Positions 1 through 9,144 of a DNA stretch of 64,000 nt are shown piece by piece. Position 1 is the stretch's first letter; every line of letters starts with the position of its first letter. The stretch is taken from positions 682,001 to 746,000 of the forward strand of contig NZ_CABPSH010000002.1 in the NCBI RefSeq assembly GCF_902459725.1, written 5' to 3'. The notes under the pieces are model-generated. The model saw only the letters and a program-made list of their open reading frames with translations, did not search any database and was not told where the DNA came from. The position numbers and the translations under genes were made by a program. Origin of the DNA: Pandoraea eparura (lineage in GTDB: Bacteria; Pseudomonadota; Gammaproteobacteria; Burkholderiales; Burkholderiaceae).

Positions 1-53
1 TCAAATTCAGCGACCACGCGCCGCTGACGGTCGACTACGACCACGCGCTGTAA
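1..53 (+). CDS. xthA: Exodeoxyribonuclease III, C-terminal end (partial)
   Basis: Only the last 16 codons and the TAA stop are inside the window. They read through a Ser-Asp-His-Ala-Pro-Leu stretch. In the ExoIII/AP-endonuclease fold this C-terminal SDH motif carries the catalytic histidine of the phosphodiesterase. The family removes nucleotides from 3' ends and cuts at abasic sites in DNA base-excision repair. The call rests on this one motif and on an ampG-metW-metX neighbourhood where xthA is often found in Burkholderiaceae (recalled synteny, not checked). Convergent with ampG. Confidence 0.7.
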   Translation, partial: KFSDHAPLTVDYDHAL

Positions 54-188
54 TTCACGCGCGCTGTCATCCGCACACGCGGTAATCCGCACGCACGCGC
101 GGCGGGCGGCACGCACGTGCCGCGCCCCGGTCGCACCGCGCGAGGCGACGGCAATGAGGTCGGCCCCGAAGGGCAACCGCCCATCTCG

Positions 189-1484
189 TTAGCGCGACCC
201 GCTTGTCGCCGGCACGCCATCGCCGCCGTCATCGTCGGCGCCCCAGGGGGCGACCTTCGGCAAGAGCAGCATGCCGGGCACGGCCAGTGCCGTGCAGATG
301 AGGAAGAACGTCACCCAGCCCACGCCGTCGACGATATAGCCGGTGCCCGCGTTGGCGAACGTGCGCGGCACCGACGCCAGACTCGTGAACAGTGCGAACT
401 GTGTCGCCGTGTAACGCGGGTCCGTCGTGCGGGCGATGTAGGCGGTAAACGCCGCCGTGCCCAACCCAGCCGTGAACGCTTCGAAGGCAATCACCGCACC
501 CAGTCCCGTGACGACCGGCCCCGTCTTCGCCAGCCAAGCGAAGCCCAGCACCGACACCAGTTGAAGCACGCCGAACACCCATAGCCCACGGTTGATGCCC
601 AGCTTGATCAGCCAGACCCCGCCGATGATGCCCCCCGCCACACTCGCCCACAGGCTTGTCGCCTTGGCGACCACGCCGATCTGCGTCTTCGTGAATCCCA
701 GATCCAGGTAGAACGACGTGGCCAGCGATGTCGCCATCGAATCGCCCAACTTGTAGAGAAAGATAAACGCGAGCACCAACAGCGCCTGTGCCCAACCGCC
801 GCGCGTGACGAACTCGTGAAACGGCTCGACCACCGCCTCGCGCAACGTCTTCGGCGGCGTGCCGCGAATCGCCGGCTCCTTCACGACGAGCGTCATCACG
901 ATGCCCGGCAGCATGAACGCCGCCGTCGCGAAGAACACCTGCGACCACGGCAGGTGATCGGCCATGATGAGGGCCAGCGACCCCGGCACGAGTCCCGCCA
1001 CCTTGTAGGCGTTCACGTGCATCGCCGTGCCGAGGCCTTGCTCGCGGTCCGACAGCAACTCACGTCGATAGGCATCCAGGGAAATATCGAGACTGGCGCT
1101 GAAGAACGCCAGCGCCGCCGCCAGCGCGGCAATCGTCATCAGATCGCGTTGCGGCGAATACGTCCCCATGAGCGCCACCGCACCGGCCACCAGCAGTTGG
1201 GTGACGAACATCCAGCCGCGTCGCCGCCCCGGCTTCCATCCGAACACGTTGGGCGCAAAGCGATCCATGAGCGGTGCCCAAAGGAACTTCCACGTGTAAG
1301 GAAACTGGATGAGGGCGAACAGGCCGATGGCCTTGAGGTCCACATGCTCGCTGCGCAGCCACGCCTGCACCAGGTTGAGCAGGATGAACAGCGGCAAGCC
1401 CGAGGTGAAACCAAGTATCACGCAGATGAGCATCCGCGTGGGGTGGAAGACGCGCCCGTCGTCGGGCGGCAGCGAATCGGTCAT
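189..1484 (-). CDS. ampG: AmpG-type muropeptide permease (MFS)
   Basis: This is a 431-residue polytopic inner-membrane protein with about 12 hydrophobic segments. The family imports anhydromuropeptides released from the cell wall for recycling, which also feeds the AmpR/AmpC beta-lactamase induction signal. The N-terminal segment with GFTSGLPLFIL, the FPYTWKFLWAPLMDR segment and the basic GRRRGW loop near residue 85 are typical of AmpG. I chose ATG 1484 because the family usually starts 10-20 residues before the first membrane helix; an upstream in-frame start at 1520 adds only 12 unconvincing residues. It lies downstream of metW on the same strand, with about 100 bp between. Confidence 0.9.
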   Translation of the reverse strand: MTDSLPPDDGRVFHPTRMLICVILGFTSGLPLFILLNLVQAWLRSEHVDLKAIGLFALIQFPYTWKFLWAPLMDRFAPNVFGWKPGRRRGWMFVTQLLVAGAVALMGTYSPQRDLMTIAALAAALAFFSASLDISLDAYRRELLSDREQGLGTAMHVNAYKVAGLVPGSLALIMADHLPWSQVFFATAAFMLPGIVMTLVVKEPAIRGTPPKTLREAVVEPFHEFVTRGGWAQALLVLAFIFLYKLGDSMATSLATSFYLDLGFTKTQIGVVAKATSLWASVAGGIIGGVWLIKLGINRGLWVFGVLQLVSVLGFAWLAKTGPVVTGLGAVIAFEAFTAGLGTAAFTAYIARTTDPRYTATQFALFTSLASVPRTFANAGTGYIVDGVGWVTFFLICTALAVPGMLLLPKVAPWGADDDGGDGVPATSGSR

Positions 1485-1590
1485 GGAAAGGACAGTTGGG
1501 GCCAGCCGCCCGCGGTGCACGGCACCCGGCCCCCTTTGCCTTCACCCGCCAGGGGCCCGGCGCTTCGCTGCCCCGTTAGCTGCCGTCGGT

Positions 1591-2253
1591 TCAGGAACGC
1601 TTGACGCGATAGACCGCAAGACTACCACGCCAGTTCGCGCCCACGGACACGAGGCGCCCGTTATGCAGCACGGCCCGGTCGAGAATCTGCACGCCGACGT
1701 CCGGGGCCAGCGCCTCGAAGTCCTTGATGGTCAGCACGCGCACATTCGGCGTGTTGTGCCACTGGAACGGCAGGCTCTTCGACACCGGCATGCGTCCCTG
1801 CAACACGGACAGCCGGTGCGGCCAGTAGCCGAAATTCGGGAACGACACGATCGCTTCGCGGCCGACCCGCACGGTCTCGCGCAGGATGTCCGCCGTGCGG
1901 TGAATGGTCTGCAGGGTCTGCGACAGGATGACCGTGTCGAAGCTCTGGTCCTCGAAGAGCTTCAGTCCGTCTTCCATGTTCTGCTGGATGACGTTGATGC
2001 CTCGCTGCGCCGAGGCAAGCACGCCGGCGTCGTCGATCTCGACGCCGTAACCGCTCACGTCGAGTTCGTCGGTCAGCAGACGCAGCAATGAGCCGTCGCT
2101 GCACCCGAGATCGAGCACCTGCGACGACGGTTCGATCCATCGCGCGATCACCCGGAAATCGGGCCGCTCGGCGAGCGATGCCGAAATGCGGCTGCGCGAC
2201 GCCGCGAGCGCCGCCGCCTGGGCGCTGTTCGCCGGTACCGTGGACTGACTCAT
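1591..2253 (-). CDS. metW: Methionine biosynthesis protein MetW
   Basis: A 220-residue class I SAM-dependent-methyltransferase-fold protein. The glycine-rich nucleotide-binding loop VLDLGCSDG is at residues 46-54, followed by an acidic GVEID strand end. In proteobacteria that use a MetX acyltransferase, MetW partners MetX, and database curation describes it as needed for MetX homoserine O-succinyltransferase activity. Its ATG overlaps the metX stop as ATGA, so the two are translationally coupled. This supports a stoichiometric partnership. No methylation substrate is known from the sequence. Confidence 0.92.
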   Translation of the reverse strand: MSQSTVPANSAQAAALAASRSRISASLAERPDFRVIARWIEPSSQVLDLGCSDGSLLRLLTDELDVSGYGVEIDDAGVLASAQRGINVIQQNMEDGLKLFEDQSFDTVILSQTLQTIHRTADILRETVRVGREAIVSFPNFGYWPHRLSVLQGRMPVSKSLPFQWHNTPNVRVLTIKDFEALAPDVGVQILDRAVLHNGRLVSVGANWRGSLAVYRVKRS

Positions 2254-3431
2254 ACCCCGACCTCCTGAGCGATACGTTCGTAGTAGGCGCGCACCAGGTT
2301 GTGATAGCGCGCATCGGTGAGCAGGAAGGCGTCGTGCCCGTGCGGCGCGTCGATCTCGGCGTAGCTCACGGTACGGCGCGTATCGAGCAGCGCCTTGACG
2401 ATCTCGCGCGAGCGCGCCGGCGCAAAGCGCCAATCGGTCGCGAACGACACGATCAGGTACTTGGCCGTGGTGTGCGACAGCGCCTTCGCCAGATCGCCGC
2501 CCACCGTGCGGGCCGGGTCGAAGTAATCGAGCGCGCGCGTGATCAGCAGATACGTGTTCGCGTCGAAGTACTCGGCGAATTTGTCGCCCTGGTAGCGCAG
2601 GTACGACTCCACCTCGAACTCCACATCGAAGCTGAAGCGATAGCCGTCGTCCGGCGGATTGCCATCGCCCTTCACCCCGTCGGCCATTACCTCGGCGCGG
2701 CGCAGCGCGCGGCCGAACTTGGTCGCCATGTCCTCGTCGGACAGATAGGTGATGTGCCCGATCATGCGCGCCACGCGCAGCCCGCGACGCGGCACCACAC
2801 CATGCGCGTAATAGTTGCCACCGTGGAAATCCGGATCGGAGAGGATGGCCGAGCGCGCCACTTCGTTGAAGGCGATGTTCTGCGCGGAGAGCTTGGGCGT
2901 GGAGGCGATCACCAGACAGTGCCCCACGCGCTCGGGATACATGATGCTCCACGCAAGCGCCTGCATACCGCCGAGACTGCCGCCCATCACTGCGGCGAAC
3001 TTGTGGATGCCGAACGCATCGGCCACGCGCGCCTGCGCATTGACCCAGTCTTCGACGGTCACGACGGGGAAGCGGGCTCCGTACGGCTGGCCCGTGGATT
3101 CGTCGAGGCTCATCGGCCCGGTCGAGCCGAAGCATGAGCCGAGGTTGTTCACGCCGATGACGAAGAAGCGGTTCGTGTCGAGCGGCTTGCCGGGCCCGAC
3201 CATGTTGTCCCACCAGCCGACGTCCTTGGGATTGTCGGCGGCGATGCCCGCCACGTGATGCGACGCGTTGAGCGCGTGGCACACCAGCACCGCGTTGCTG
3301 CGATCGGCATTCAGTTCGCCGTAGGTCTCGACCATCAGGTCGTAGCCGGCGAGCTTGCTGCCGTTTTGCAGCGCCAGCGGCTCAGCGAAATGCATCCGCT
3401 GCGGGGTGACGATTCCGATTGAAGATTCCAT
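2250..3431 (-). CDS. metX: Homoserine O-acyltransferase MetX (probably succinyl-specific)
   Basis: A 393-residue alpha/beta-hydrolase-fold enzyme that acylates homoserine at the first committed step of methionine synthesis. The nucleophile elbow GGSLGG is at residues 150-155 (Ser152). The acid and base are expected in the FATDWRF and APHGHD segments near the C-terminus. ATG 3431 is chosen because GGAAAGGGA lies just upstream; the in-frame start at 3455 has no such site. The gene is coupled to metW by a 4-base overlap. MetX proteins paired with MetW in beta- and gammaproteobacteria are mostly homoserine O-succinyltransferases, so acyl donor preference should not be read from the older acetyltransferase name. 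Confidence 0.93.
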   Translation of the reverse strand: MESSIGIVTPQRMHFAEPLALQNGSKLAGYDLMVETYGELNADRSNAVLVCHALNASHHVAGIAADNPKDVGWWDNMVGPGKPLDTNRFFVIGVNNLGSCFGSTGPMSLDESTGQPYGARFPVVTVEDWVNAQARVADAFGIHKFAAVMGGSLGGMQALAWSIMYPERVGHCLVIASTPKLSAQNIAFNEVARSAILSDPDFHGGNYYAHGVVPRRGLRVARMIGHITYLSDEDMATKFGRALRRAEVMADGVKGDGNPPDDGYRFSFDVEFEVESYLRYQGDKFAEYFDANTYLLITRALDYFDPARTVGGDLAKALSHTTAKYLIVSFATDWRFAPARSREIVKALLDTRRTVSYAEIDAPHGHDAFLLTDARYHNLVRAYYERIAQEVGV

Positions 3432-3455
3432 AAATCCCTTTCCGAAACATGCCAT

Positions 3456-3488
3456 GTCCGTCGTCGCTGTCGACCAGGGTCGACGGAC
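3456..3488 (-). promoter_or_regulatory. Hairpin in the metX leader
   Basis: The 310-base interval 3432-3741 between metX and slmA holds no gene I can support. It contains a strong inverted repeat: outer arms GTCCGTCG (3456-3463) and CGACGGAC (3481-3488) with two GTCGAC palindromes in the loop side. It lies 25 bases upstream of the metX ATG, so it would sit in the metX 5' leader. No known SAM or SAH riboswitch consensus could be recognised. The function is unknown. Confidence 0.35.
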
Positions 3489-3741
3489 GGCGTCCTGAAG
3501 CGTTCTGTGCGGGAAAAGGGGTCGACGGAAAAACGGCGGTGGGCGCGCACGACCTCTTTAGCCGCATTTTTAATGAATGCCCTCTGCCTGGGAACGCCCG
3601 TCAGAGTCATTCGCGCGCCCGCAAGCGAGTCACCAAATCGGCGCGCCAATCATCGCGACAAGGCCGGTCAAACGTTCGTCGGCCTCGGTGCGCGTTGCAA
3701 AAGTATAGCGTAATCTGCGCCGTCGCCGCAGACCCGCGGTC

Positions 3742-4398
3742 TTAGCGCAGGAGCGCAGCGACCTGGGGCTCGGCCCCCTCGACCGGCGAGCGCTTGAAGC
3801 CACTCTTGGCAAAGCGGTGCCAGCGGCCGAGCACGTAGGACACGAGCAGGTTGGCACGCGAGTTGGCGTCGAACGTCTCGGGCAACGTGCCCTGTGCGCA
3901 CGCCAGACGCAGCACCTGGCGCAGCGACGCTTCGATGCGGTCGAGCAACTGGTTCATGCGCTCCTGCAGGCGCTCGTGCTCGCCGACCAGCGCTTCGCCG
4001 GTCAGCACGCGCGTCATGCCAGGGTTCTTCTCGGCGAAACCGAGCAGCATCAGCACGATGGCGCGCGCTTGCGTCACGCCGTCCTGATCCTGGGCGGAGA
4101 TCTGGTTGATCAGACCGAAGATGGTCTGTTCGATGAACTCGATGAGGCCCTCGAACATCTGGGCCTTGCTCGCGAAATGGCGATAGAGCGCCGCTTCGGA
4201 GACCTCGAGACGCGCGGCAAGCGCGGCTGTCGTGATCTTCTCGCCCTTGGGGGTCTCGAGCATGGCGGCGAGGGTTTGCAACACCTGCACCCGGCGCTCA
4301 CCCGGCTTTGGGCGGGCTGTCTTCACCGGCGCGGGCGCGGCCTCAAGCGCATCGGCGGCGCCATAACCGGCATCGCTCGAAGAATTTTCCTGCTGCAT
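3742..4398 (-). CDS. slmA: Nucleoid occlusion factor SlmA-like TetR regulator
   Basis: A 218-residue TetR-family protein. The helix-turn-helix spans about residues 55-80 and includes the VSEAALYRHF recognition segment followed by the IEFIE helix seen in SlmA. SlmA binds specific chromosomal sites and blocks FtsZ assembly over the nucleoid. It also resembles Ttk. I chose ATG 4398 rather than the in-frame start at 4473 because the upstream HAD gene stops at 4409, giving a clean 10-base spacing. The N-terminal 30 residues are low-complexity and Ala/Ser-rich. The SlmA role is inferred from the HTH family match. Confidence 0.8.
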   Translation of the reverse strand: MQQENSSSDAGYGAADALEAAPAPVKTARPKPGERRVQVLQTLAAMLETPKGEKITTAALAARLEVSEAALYRHFASKAQMFEGLIEFIEQTIFGLINQISAQDQDGVTQARAIVLMLLGFAEKNPGMTRVLTGEALVGEHERLQERMNQLLDRIEASLRQVLRLACAQGTLPETFDANSRANLLVSYVLGRWHRFAKSGFKRSPVEGAEPQVAALLR

Positions 4399-4408
4399 CG
4401 TCTGGTCG

Positions 4409-5212
4409 TTATTGGTAGGAATTTGAGGGTCGGGCGGCTCGGGCTGCGCGGCTCGCGCCGGCCCCGGTCGCAAGGCGCGCCCGTAATTCGCGCAGAGATT
4501 GTACTTTGATATCTACGTAGTGTGGGCGCCCACTGCGCGGCATGGCATCGCCAAGACTGTTTCTGGCCGGCAAATGTCCCGTGATCCAGACCGTCTTGAT
4601 GCCGAAATGCCGGAGGTGCTTCAGGTGAGAGCGGGTGTCTTCGACCAGCCACGTGCGATGCGGCGCGAGGCCCTCGCGCACCAGCAGACGGCGCAACATG
4701 ATCGCATCGGGTTTGGCGCGCCAGGCCCGGCGGTCCGCCATGTCCTCGATGCTCACGCAGCGCTCGAAATGTCGGCGAATGCCCAACGCCTCGACAATCG
4801 GCAGGGCGTAATGCGCGGGTGCATTGGTCAGGAGAATCTTGCGTCCGGGCAGGCCGGCGAGCAGGCGGGCGATCCCGCGCTCGGCGCGCAGCACCTCGAC
4901 CAGCGGCGGCAGCTCGTGCACGCGTGCCAGAAATTCATGCGGATCGATGGCGTGATGCTTGATGAGGCCGAGCAGCACGGCCCCGTATTTTGCCGTGTAG
5001 TCGGTGCGCAGACGATTGGCCTCGTCGGGCGGCAGCCCCAGCTTCTCGACGATATAGGCCGTCATCGCGCGGTTGATGCGCGGAAAGATCGCGTGCGACG
5101 CGCGATGCAGCGTGTTGTCCAGGTCGAACAGCCAGACCGGACCGCGCGTGCCGTGTTCGCTTCGGGCGCGGGGTGCCCGGCGTCGCCGGCTCAGAACGTG
5201 AGAAGAAGACAC
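4409..5212 (-). CDS. HAD-family pyrimidine 5'-nucleotidase
   Basis: A 267-residue haloacid dehalogenase phosphatase. The DxDxT nucleophile motif FDLDNT is at residues 29-34 (Asp30 and Asp32), motif II is LLTNAP, and the late acidic motif is VEDTRSHL. This places it in the SDT1/Pyr-5-nucleotidase group, which dephosphorylates UMP/CMP-like nucleotides. The start is GTG at 5212; the next in-frame ATG falls after the catalytic motif. The first 20 residues are basic and poorly conserved. It is the first gene of a pair with slmA. In other Burkholderiaceae this pair follows argB, but here about 22 kb separates them. Confidence 0.82.
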   Translation of the reverse strand: MSSSHVLSRRRRAPRARSEHGTRGPVWLFDLDNTLHRASHAIFPRINRAMTAYIVEKLGLPPDEANRLRTDYTAKYGAVLLGLIKHHAIDPHEFLARVHELPPLVEVLRAERGIARLLAGLPGRKILLTNAPAHYALPIVEALGIRRHFERCVSIEDMADRRAWRAKPDAIMLRRLLVREGLAPHRTWLVEDTRSHLKHLRHFGIKTVWITGHLPARNSLGDAMPRSGRPHYVDIKVQSLRELRARLATGAGASRAARAARPSNSYQ

Positions 5213-5502
5213 GAAGATAGCGGATTCATGCGAGGAGATACGGGGAGATGGTCACCGCGCCCCGACATTCGCCCTTCCTGTCGCAGAACACGGTGCCGCC
5301 ATGACTAGGCACGATGCTAGCGCGCGAATCCCGCTTTGACAAACCTGGGGGCGCAGCACCGCCTCACAAGCGGATCGCCCCCCGGACGATCCTCTCGCTT
5401 CGGAAGCACGCGATGCTGCGCGTTCTGACATGGCGCTGACGTTACGCTGACGTCTCGATGAAATCTTGATGACAGCTTGCGCGCCGTCGCCAGCGCCACC
5501 GA

Positions 5503-6582
5503 TCAGAACGTGTGCTGAATACCCAGCATCGTGCCGAACTGGTTGCCCCCCGTGGCGACCGAGCCACCGGCGGCAATCGCCACCGCGCCGTTATGGCTGT
5601 TCGCCACCCAGCCGACCAGGCCATACAGCGACGTGCGCTTCGAGAGCGAGTACGTGGCGCGGCCGATGAGCATCGTCGCGTTGGCACGGCTCTTCAACTG
5701 ATAGCGAATGGCCTGTGCGTCGAACGCCCACGTGATCGTCGGCAGATAGGTCAGGCCGATGAAGTAGATGTCAGAGCGCAGCGAGGCGGCATCGGCGCTC
5801 ACGTTGCGGTGAATCCAGCCACCGCCCACGCGTCCCGTCGACCACTTGTAGTACGCGTTGATCACCGAGTGCGAGTCGGTGTAATGCGAGCTGGTCAGCG
5901 GGGCCGCGGCGCCCGTGTTGCCGTGCATCTGGTCGTACGACGCCGAAATGCCGAAGTTCTGGTAGTCGTAGCCGATCAGCCCGGTGAACTGCTTGCAGGC
6001 CTGGTAATTGCCGGCAACGTTACCCGCGCAGTTCGTGGCCGACGGACCGCCTGCGGCCGAGCCATCGCGCCCGAAGCTGTACGTCGCGCCGAGCGTCACG
6101 CCGGAGAATTTGCCCATGTAGCCGATCGCGCTGTCGCTTCGTGCGTTGGCGATGTACGGATCGATGCTGGCCAGCGAGAAGATCGACGGTCCGATCACGT
6201 CAGCGTTGCCCGTGACGTAGAACGTCATGTTGTTCTGACGACCGAGCAGCACCGTGCCCCAGCCGCCCGACAGGCCGACGTTGGCCTGTCGACCGAACAA
6301 GCGCCCGCCATAGTTCACGTTGCCGGTTCCTGGCTGGAAGCCGCTTTCCAGCGTGAAGACGGCTTTCAGACCGCCGCCCAGATCTTCCACGCCTTTGAAC
6401 CCGAAGCGTGACGGCACCTTGCCCGTGAGGGTCGGCTCGCCGATGAAGCTGCCGCCCGTGGCGGCGTTGTTGTAGTAGGCGATGCCGGTATCGACGATCC
6501 CGTACAGCGTCACGTTGCTTTGTGCGTGCGCCAGGCCCGCCCCCAGCAGCAGGCCAGCGGCCAATGCATGTTTCACTTTCAC
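5503..6582 (-). CDS. OmpC-type outer-membrane porin
   Basis: A 359-residue general porin (Porin_4 group). It begins with a signal peptide that ends LAHA before QSNVTLYGIVDTG, the usual mature start of betaproteobacterial porins. It ends GIQHTF with the terminal phenylalanine recognised by the BAM machinery. I chose GTG 6582 because AAGGGGACAG lies just upstream and it places the signal peptide correctly; the longer in-frame reading adds 27 unlikely residues. It lies 193 bases past the last gene of the aromatic series and has its own leader, so it may be separately transcribed. Its position suggests, but does not show, a role in admitting aromatic acids. Confidence 0.9.
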   Translation of the reverse strand: MKVKHALAAGLLLGAGLAHAQSNVTLYGIVDTGIAYYNNAATGGSFIGEPTLTGKVPSRFGFKGVEDLGGGLKAVFTLESGFQPGTGNVNYGGRLFGRQANVGLSGGWGTVLLGRQNNMTFYVTGNADVIGPSIFSLASIDPYIANARSDSAIGYMGKFSGVTLGATYSFGRDGSAAGGPSATNCAGNVAGNYQACKQFTGLIGYDYQNFGISASYDQMHGNTGAAAPLTSSHYTDSHSVINAYYKWSTGRVGGGWIHRNVSADAASLRSDIYFIGLTYLPTITWAFDAQAIRYQLKSRANATMLIGRATYSLSKRTSLYGLVGWVANSHNGAVAIAAGGSVATGGNQFGTMLGIQHTF

Positions 6583-6775
6583 TTCTGTCCCCTTGTTTTT
6601 GAAATACACAGCAACTACAGACTTCAACCTCCGGACCGACGGCATTCGCGCCGGCCCAGCCATTTGCGCGACGGCACGTCGGCCGCCTCGGGTACTGCCC
6701 TCTTAACCGCCTCCCGGACTGCGCCCTCGGCTTGGCACAAGGGTTGGGATGGCGCGACGCGCAGTGCTGGTTTCC

Positions 6776-7258
6776 TTACGCCTCGCGTACAAAAGTAAAA
6801 CGCGCTTCGCGGCGGGCAATACGCCAACCCTGCGCGGTCCGCACGAACGTGTCTTCGAATTCCCCCATGACCTGACGACCCTGCGCCGGACGTCCGAATG
6901 GCCCCGGCACGTCGTTCGCCGAAGCGCTCCAAAGCAACACCGTGTTGCTGCCGATCGCGCGCGTCGGCGACGTGACATCGATCAGCACGTTGCCGACGAG
7001 ATGCCGTGTCAGCCGATCCGCCGGTCGCTCGGCGTACGCGGCCGCGATGGCGACGGGACCAACGAGCGTGTCGCCATTGGGGCGCACGAGCACCCCCGTC
7101 TCGGTGAAGAGCGCGGCGAGTCCCTGCGCGTCGCGCCGGTCGTTGCAGGCGACGAAACGCATCACGAGGTCGTGGCACGCCTGTTTGGCCAGCAATACGT
7201 CGAGCGTCTGCGCGTCGAGGCCGGGCATCGCGTCTTGACGATGGGTGTCGTGTGTCAT
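6776..7258 (-). CDS. SnoaL-like/NTF2-fold protein of unknown substrate
   Basis: A 160-residue protein with the cone-like SnoaL/NTF2 pattern: a helical start (KQACHDLVMRFV), CNDRRDAQGLAALF, and a C-terminal strand block ending RIARREARFTF. Members include polyketide cyclases, dehydratases and ring-hydroxylating-dioxygenase beta subunits, so fold does not fix function. Its ATG overlaps the stop of the upstream hydrolase (ATGA), so it is the last coupled member of the galB-galC-galD series. The context suggests a side step in aromatic catabolism. No activity can be named from the sequence. Confidence 0.75.
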   Translation of the reverse strand: MTHDTHRQDAMPGLDAQTLDVLLAKQACHDLVMRFVACNDRRDAQGLAALFTETGVLVRPNGDTLVGPVAIAAAYAERPADRLTRHLVGNVLIDVTSPTRAIGSNTVLLWSASANDVPGPFGRPAQGRQVMGEFEDTFVRTAQGWRIARREARFTFVREA

Positions 7259-8019
7259 GCGCGGCCGACCTTGGAGGCGTCGGGGGCGGCGGCGCCCGAT
7301 TCGGGCCGTGCCAGCCATGTCCGCACGGCATCGGCCACGTCCTGCGGGCGCTCCATCGGACTCATATGGCCGCTGTGTTCCACGACGTGCAACACGCTGT
7401 CCGGGATCAACGCCGCCATGACTTCGTGACGCGCCAGCGGGCTCCAGGTGTCCTGCCGCGCGCACAGCACGAGCGTCGGACAACGCACGTCGCCCAGCAG
7501 CGACGTCGCGTCCGGTCGACCGAGCAGTGCGTGAATCTGCGCAGCGAACTGATCGGGGTGGCTGCGCTCGATCATGTCGAGAATCGTGTCGAACAGCGGC
7601 GTGCCGAGCTGGTCGGGATGCACCATGCCGGTCGCCCACACCTGCCCCATCGCACGCATGCCCGCCTCCCGTGCGCGCGCGAGCAAGGTGGCACGTCCGG
7701 CGCGCTCCTTCTCCGCCGCCTCGCCGTTGGGCAGTGCCTGGTAACCGGTATCGAGCAGCGCGAGATGCGTCACACGATGCGGGGCGCGACGCACCACCTC
7801 CAGCGCCACGCGTCCGCCCATCGAGTGCCCCGCGAGGGCGAAGCGCGGCTCGGCGGTGCTGGCCAGCACGTGTTCGGCCATCGCGTCGAGCGTGTCGAGC
7901 AGGCCCCACTCGGGAACGCGGCAATCGTATTGCGGCAACCCAGCGGCGGTTGCGGCCCATGCCGCGTGATCACACAGCAAGCCCGGCAGCAGGAGCAACG
8001 GGGGACGTTCGGGGCTCAT
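7255..8019 (-). CDS. Alpha/beta-fold hydrolase in the aromatic operon
   Basis: A 254-residue alpha/beta hydrolase. The nucleophile elbow GHSMGG is at residues 64-69 (Ser66), an acid is likely in CARQDTWSP and the base histidine in VEHSGHMSP. The oxyanion-type LLPGLLCD turn is near residue 11. ATG 8019 follows GGAGACAAGCC and overlaps the galD stop. Its own stop overlaps the SnoaL gene start. Coupled position in a gallate-type operon suggests hydrolysis of an ester, a lactone or a ring-cleavage product. It is not a LigI relative, which would be an amidohydrolase. The substrate is unknown. Confidence 0.8.
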   Translation of the reverse strand: MSPERPPLLLLPGLLCDHAAWAATAAGLPQYDCRVPEWGLLDTLDAMAEHVLASTAEPRFALAGHSMGGRVALEVVRRAPHRVTHLALLDTGYQALPNGEAAEKERAGRATLLARAREAGMRAMGQVWATGMVHPDQLGTPLFDTILDMIERSHPDQFAAQIHALLGRPDATSLLGDVRCPTLVLCARQDTWSPLARHEVMAALIPDSVLHVVEHSGHMSPMERPQDVADAVRTWLARPESGAAAPDASKVGRA

Positions 8020-9131
8020 GGCTTGTCTCCTTGCGCCCAAGCATGATTCGGGATGCACACCTCGCCGTCGAAGAGCCAGCGCGCGGTGCGCAGCAGACCG
8101 GCGCCGGTGACATCCGTCGTGCCGTCGGCGTCCACGCCGAGCGCGAGGCGCACAGTGAATTCGCCGGTCGGATGCTCGATGGCGAGCAACGGCGCGTCGC
8201 TTTCCGGCACCACCGCCATCTCATGGCAGACGGTGCCCGGTAACGCGGCCGCGGTCGCCACGCTCACGGCCGCCAGCACGCCGATGGACGAGTGGCAACG
8301 ATGCGGGATGAAGCAACGCGTCGCGAGGGCGCCACCGGCCCGCGGCGGCGCGACGAGACACATCTTGGGCACCGTGCGCGAACGCACGTCGCCAAGTTGC
8401 ATGCGCGGGCCGACCGCCAGGCGAATCGCCTCGATCCGGTCGCGCATCGCCTGAAACGATGGCGCCGCGTCGAGCTGCTCGCAGGACTCCGCGCCGGTGA
8501 TGCCCAGGTCCGCCGCACGCATCAGTACAAGCGGCATGCCGTTGTCGATACACGTCACCGCGACACCGTCCACGACGTCCTGACGCTGTCCGGTCGGGAA
8601 CAGCGCGCCGCACGAGGCGCCTGCCGTGTCGCGGAACATCAACGGAATCGGGGCGGCCGTGCCCGGCACACCGTCGATGGCCACGTCGCCGTCGTACCTC
8701 ACCACGCCGCACGGGGTCTGCACGGTGGCCACCGCCACCTGGCCCGTGTTGACCATGTGAATGCCGACGTCGGTCACCTCGCCCGAGGCGCTCACGAGCC
8801 CCCGCTCGATCGCAAACGGCCCCACGCCCGCGAGGAGGTTGCCGCAATTCTGTCCGTAGTCGACCCGCGCTTCGTCGACCACAACCTGGGCAAAGAGATA
8901 GTCCACGTCGGCGCCGGACCGCGTGGCGCGCGAGACGATGGCGACCTTGCTGGTGAGCGGATTCGCGCCGCCCATGCCATCGATCTGTCGCGCGTCGGGC
9001 GAGCCCATCGCCGCGAGCAGCACGGCGTCGCGCTCGGCCCCCTGCGCAGGCAAGTCCTCGGCGACGAAGTACAACCCCTTCGAGGTGCCGCCCCGCATGA
9101 CCGCGGCCCGGATACGCGTTTGGGAATGCAT
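8016..9131 (-). CDS. galD: 4-oxalomesaconate tautomerase (GalD/PrpF family)
   Basis: A 371-residue PrpF-family protein with a diaminopimelate-epimerase-like fold. The N-terminus RAAVMRGGTSKG and the internal QNCGNLLAGVGPF segment with a conserved cysteine are family marks. GalD interconverts the keto and enol forms of 4-oxalomesaconate so that the hydratase can act. PrpF itself isomerises aconitate, so the specific call rests on the adjacent galC and galB homologues. ATG 9131 follows GAGGAA eight bases upstream; the in-frame extension to 9278 overlaps galC and is rejected. It overlaps the hydrolase gene by four bases. Confidence 0.82.
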   Translation of the reverse strand: MHSQTRIRAAVMRGGTSKGLYFVAEDLPAQGAERDAVLLAAMGSPDARQIDGMGGANPLTSKVAIVSRATRSGADVDYLFAQVVVDEARVDYGQNCGNLLAGVGPFAIERGLVSASGEVTDVGIHMVNTGQVAVATVQTPCGVVRYDGDVAIDGVPGTAAPIPLMFRDTAGASCGALFPTGQRQDVVDGVAVTCIDNGMPLVLMRAADLGITGAESCEQLDAAPSFQAMRDRIEAIRLAVGPRMQLGDVRSRTVPKMCLVAPPRAGGALATRCFIPHRCHSSIGVLAAVSVATAAALPGTVCHEMAVVPESDAPLLAIEHPTGEFTVRLALGVDADGTTDVTGAGLLRTARWLFDGEVCIPNHAWAQGDKP

Positions 9132-9144
9132 CACGTCGCGTTCC

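Noticed and set aside
5213-5502. tRNA, small gene or attachment site at the left edge of the catabolic region
   Set aside because: No cloverleaf, conserved frame or direct repeat matching the right edge (27178-28020) was found by eye.
6583-6663. 27-residue upstream extension of the porin
   Set aside because: It would bury the signal peptide. The GTG at 6582 has a good ribosome-binding site and gives a normal porin precursor.
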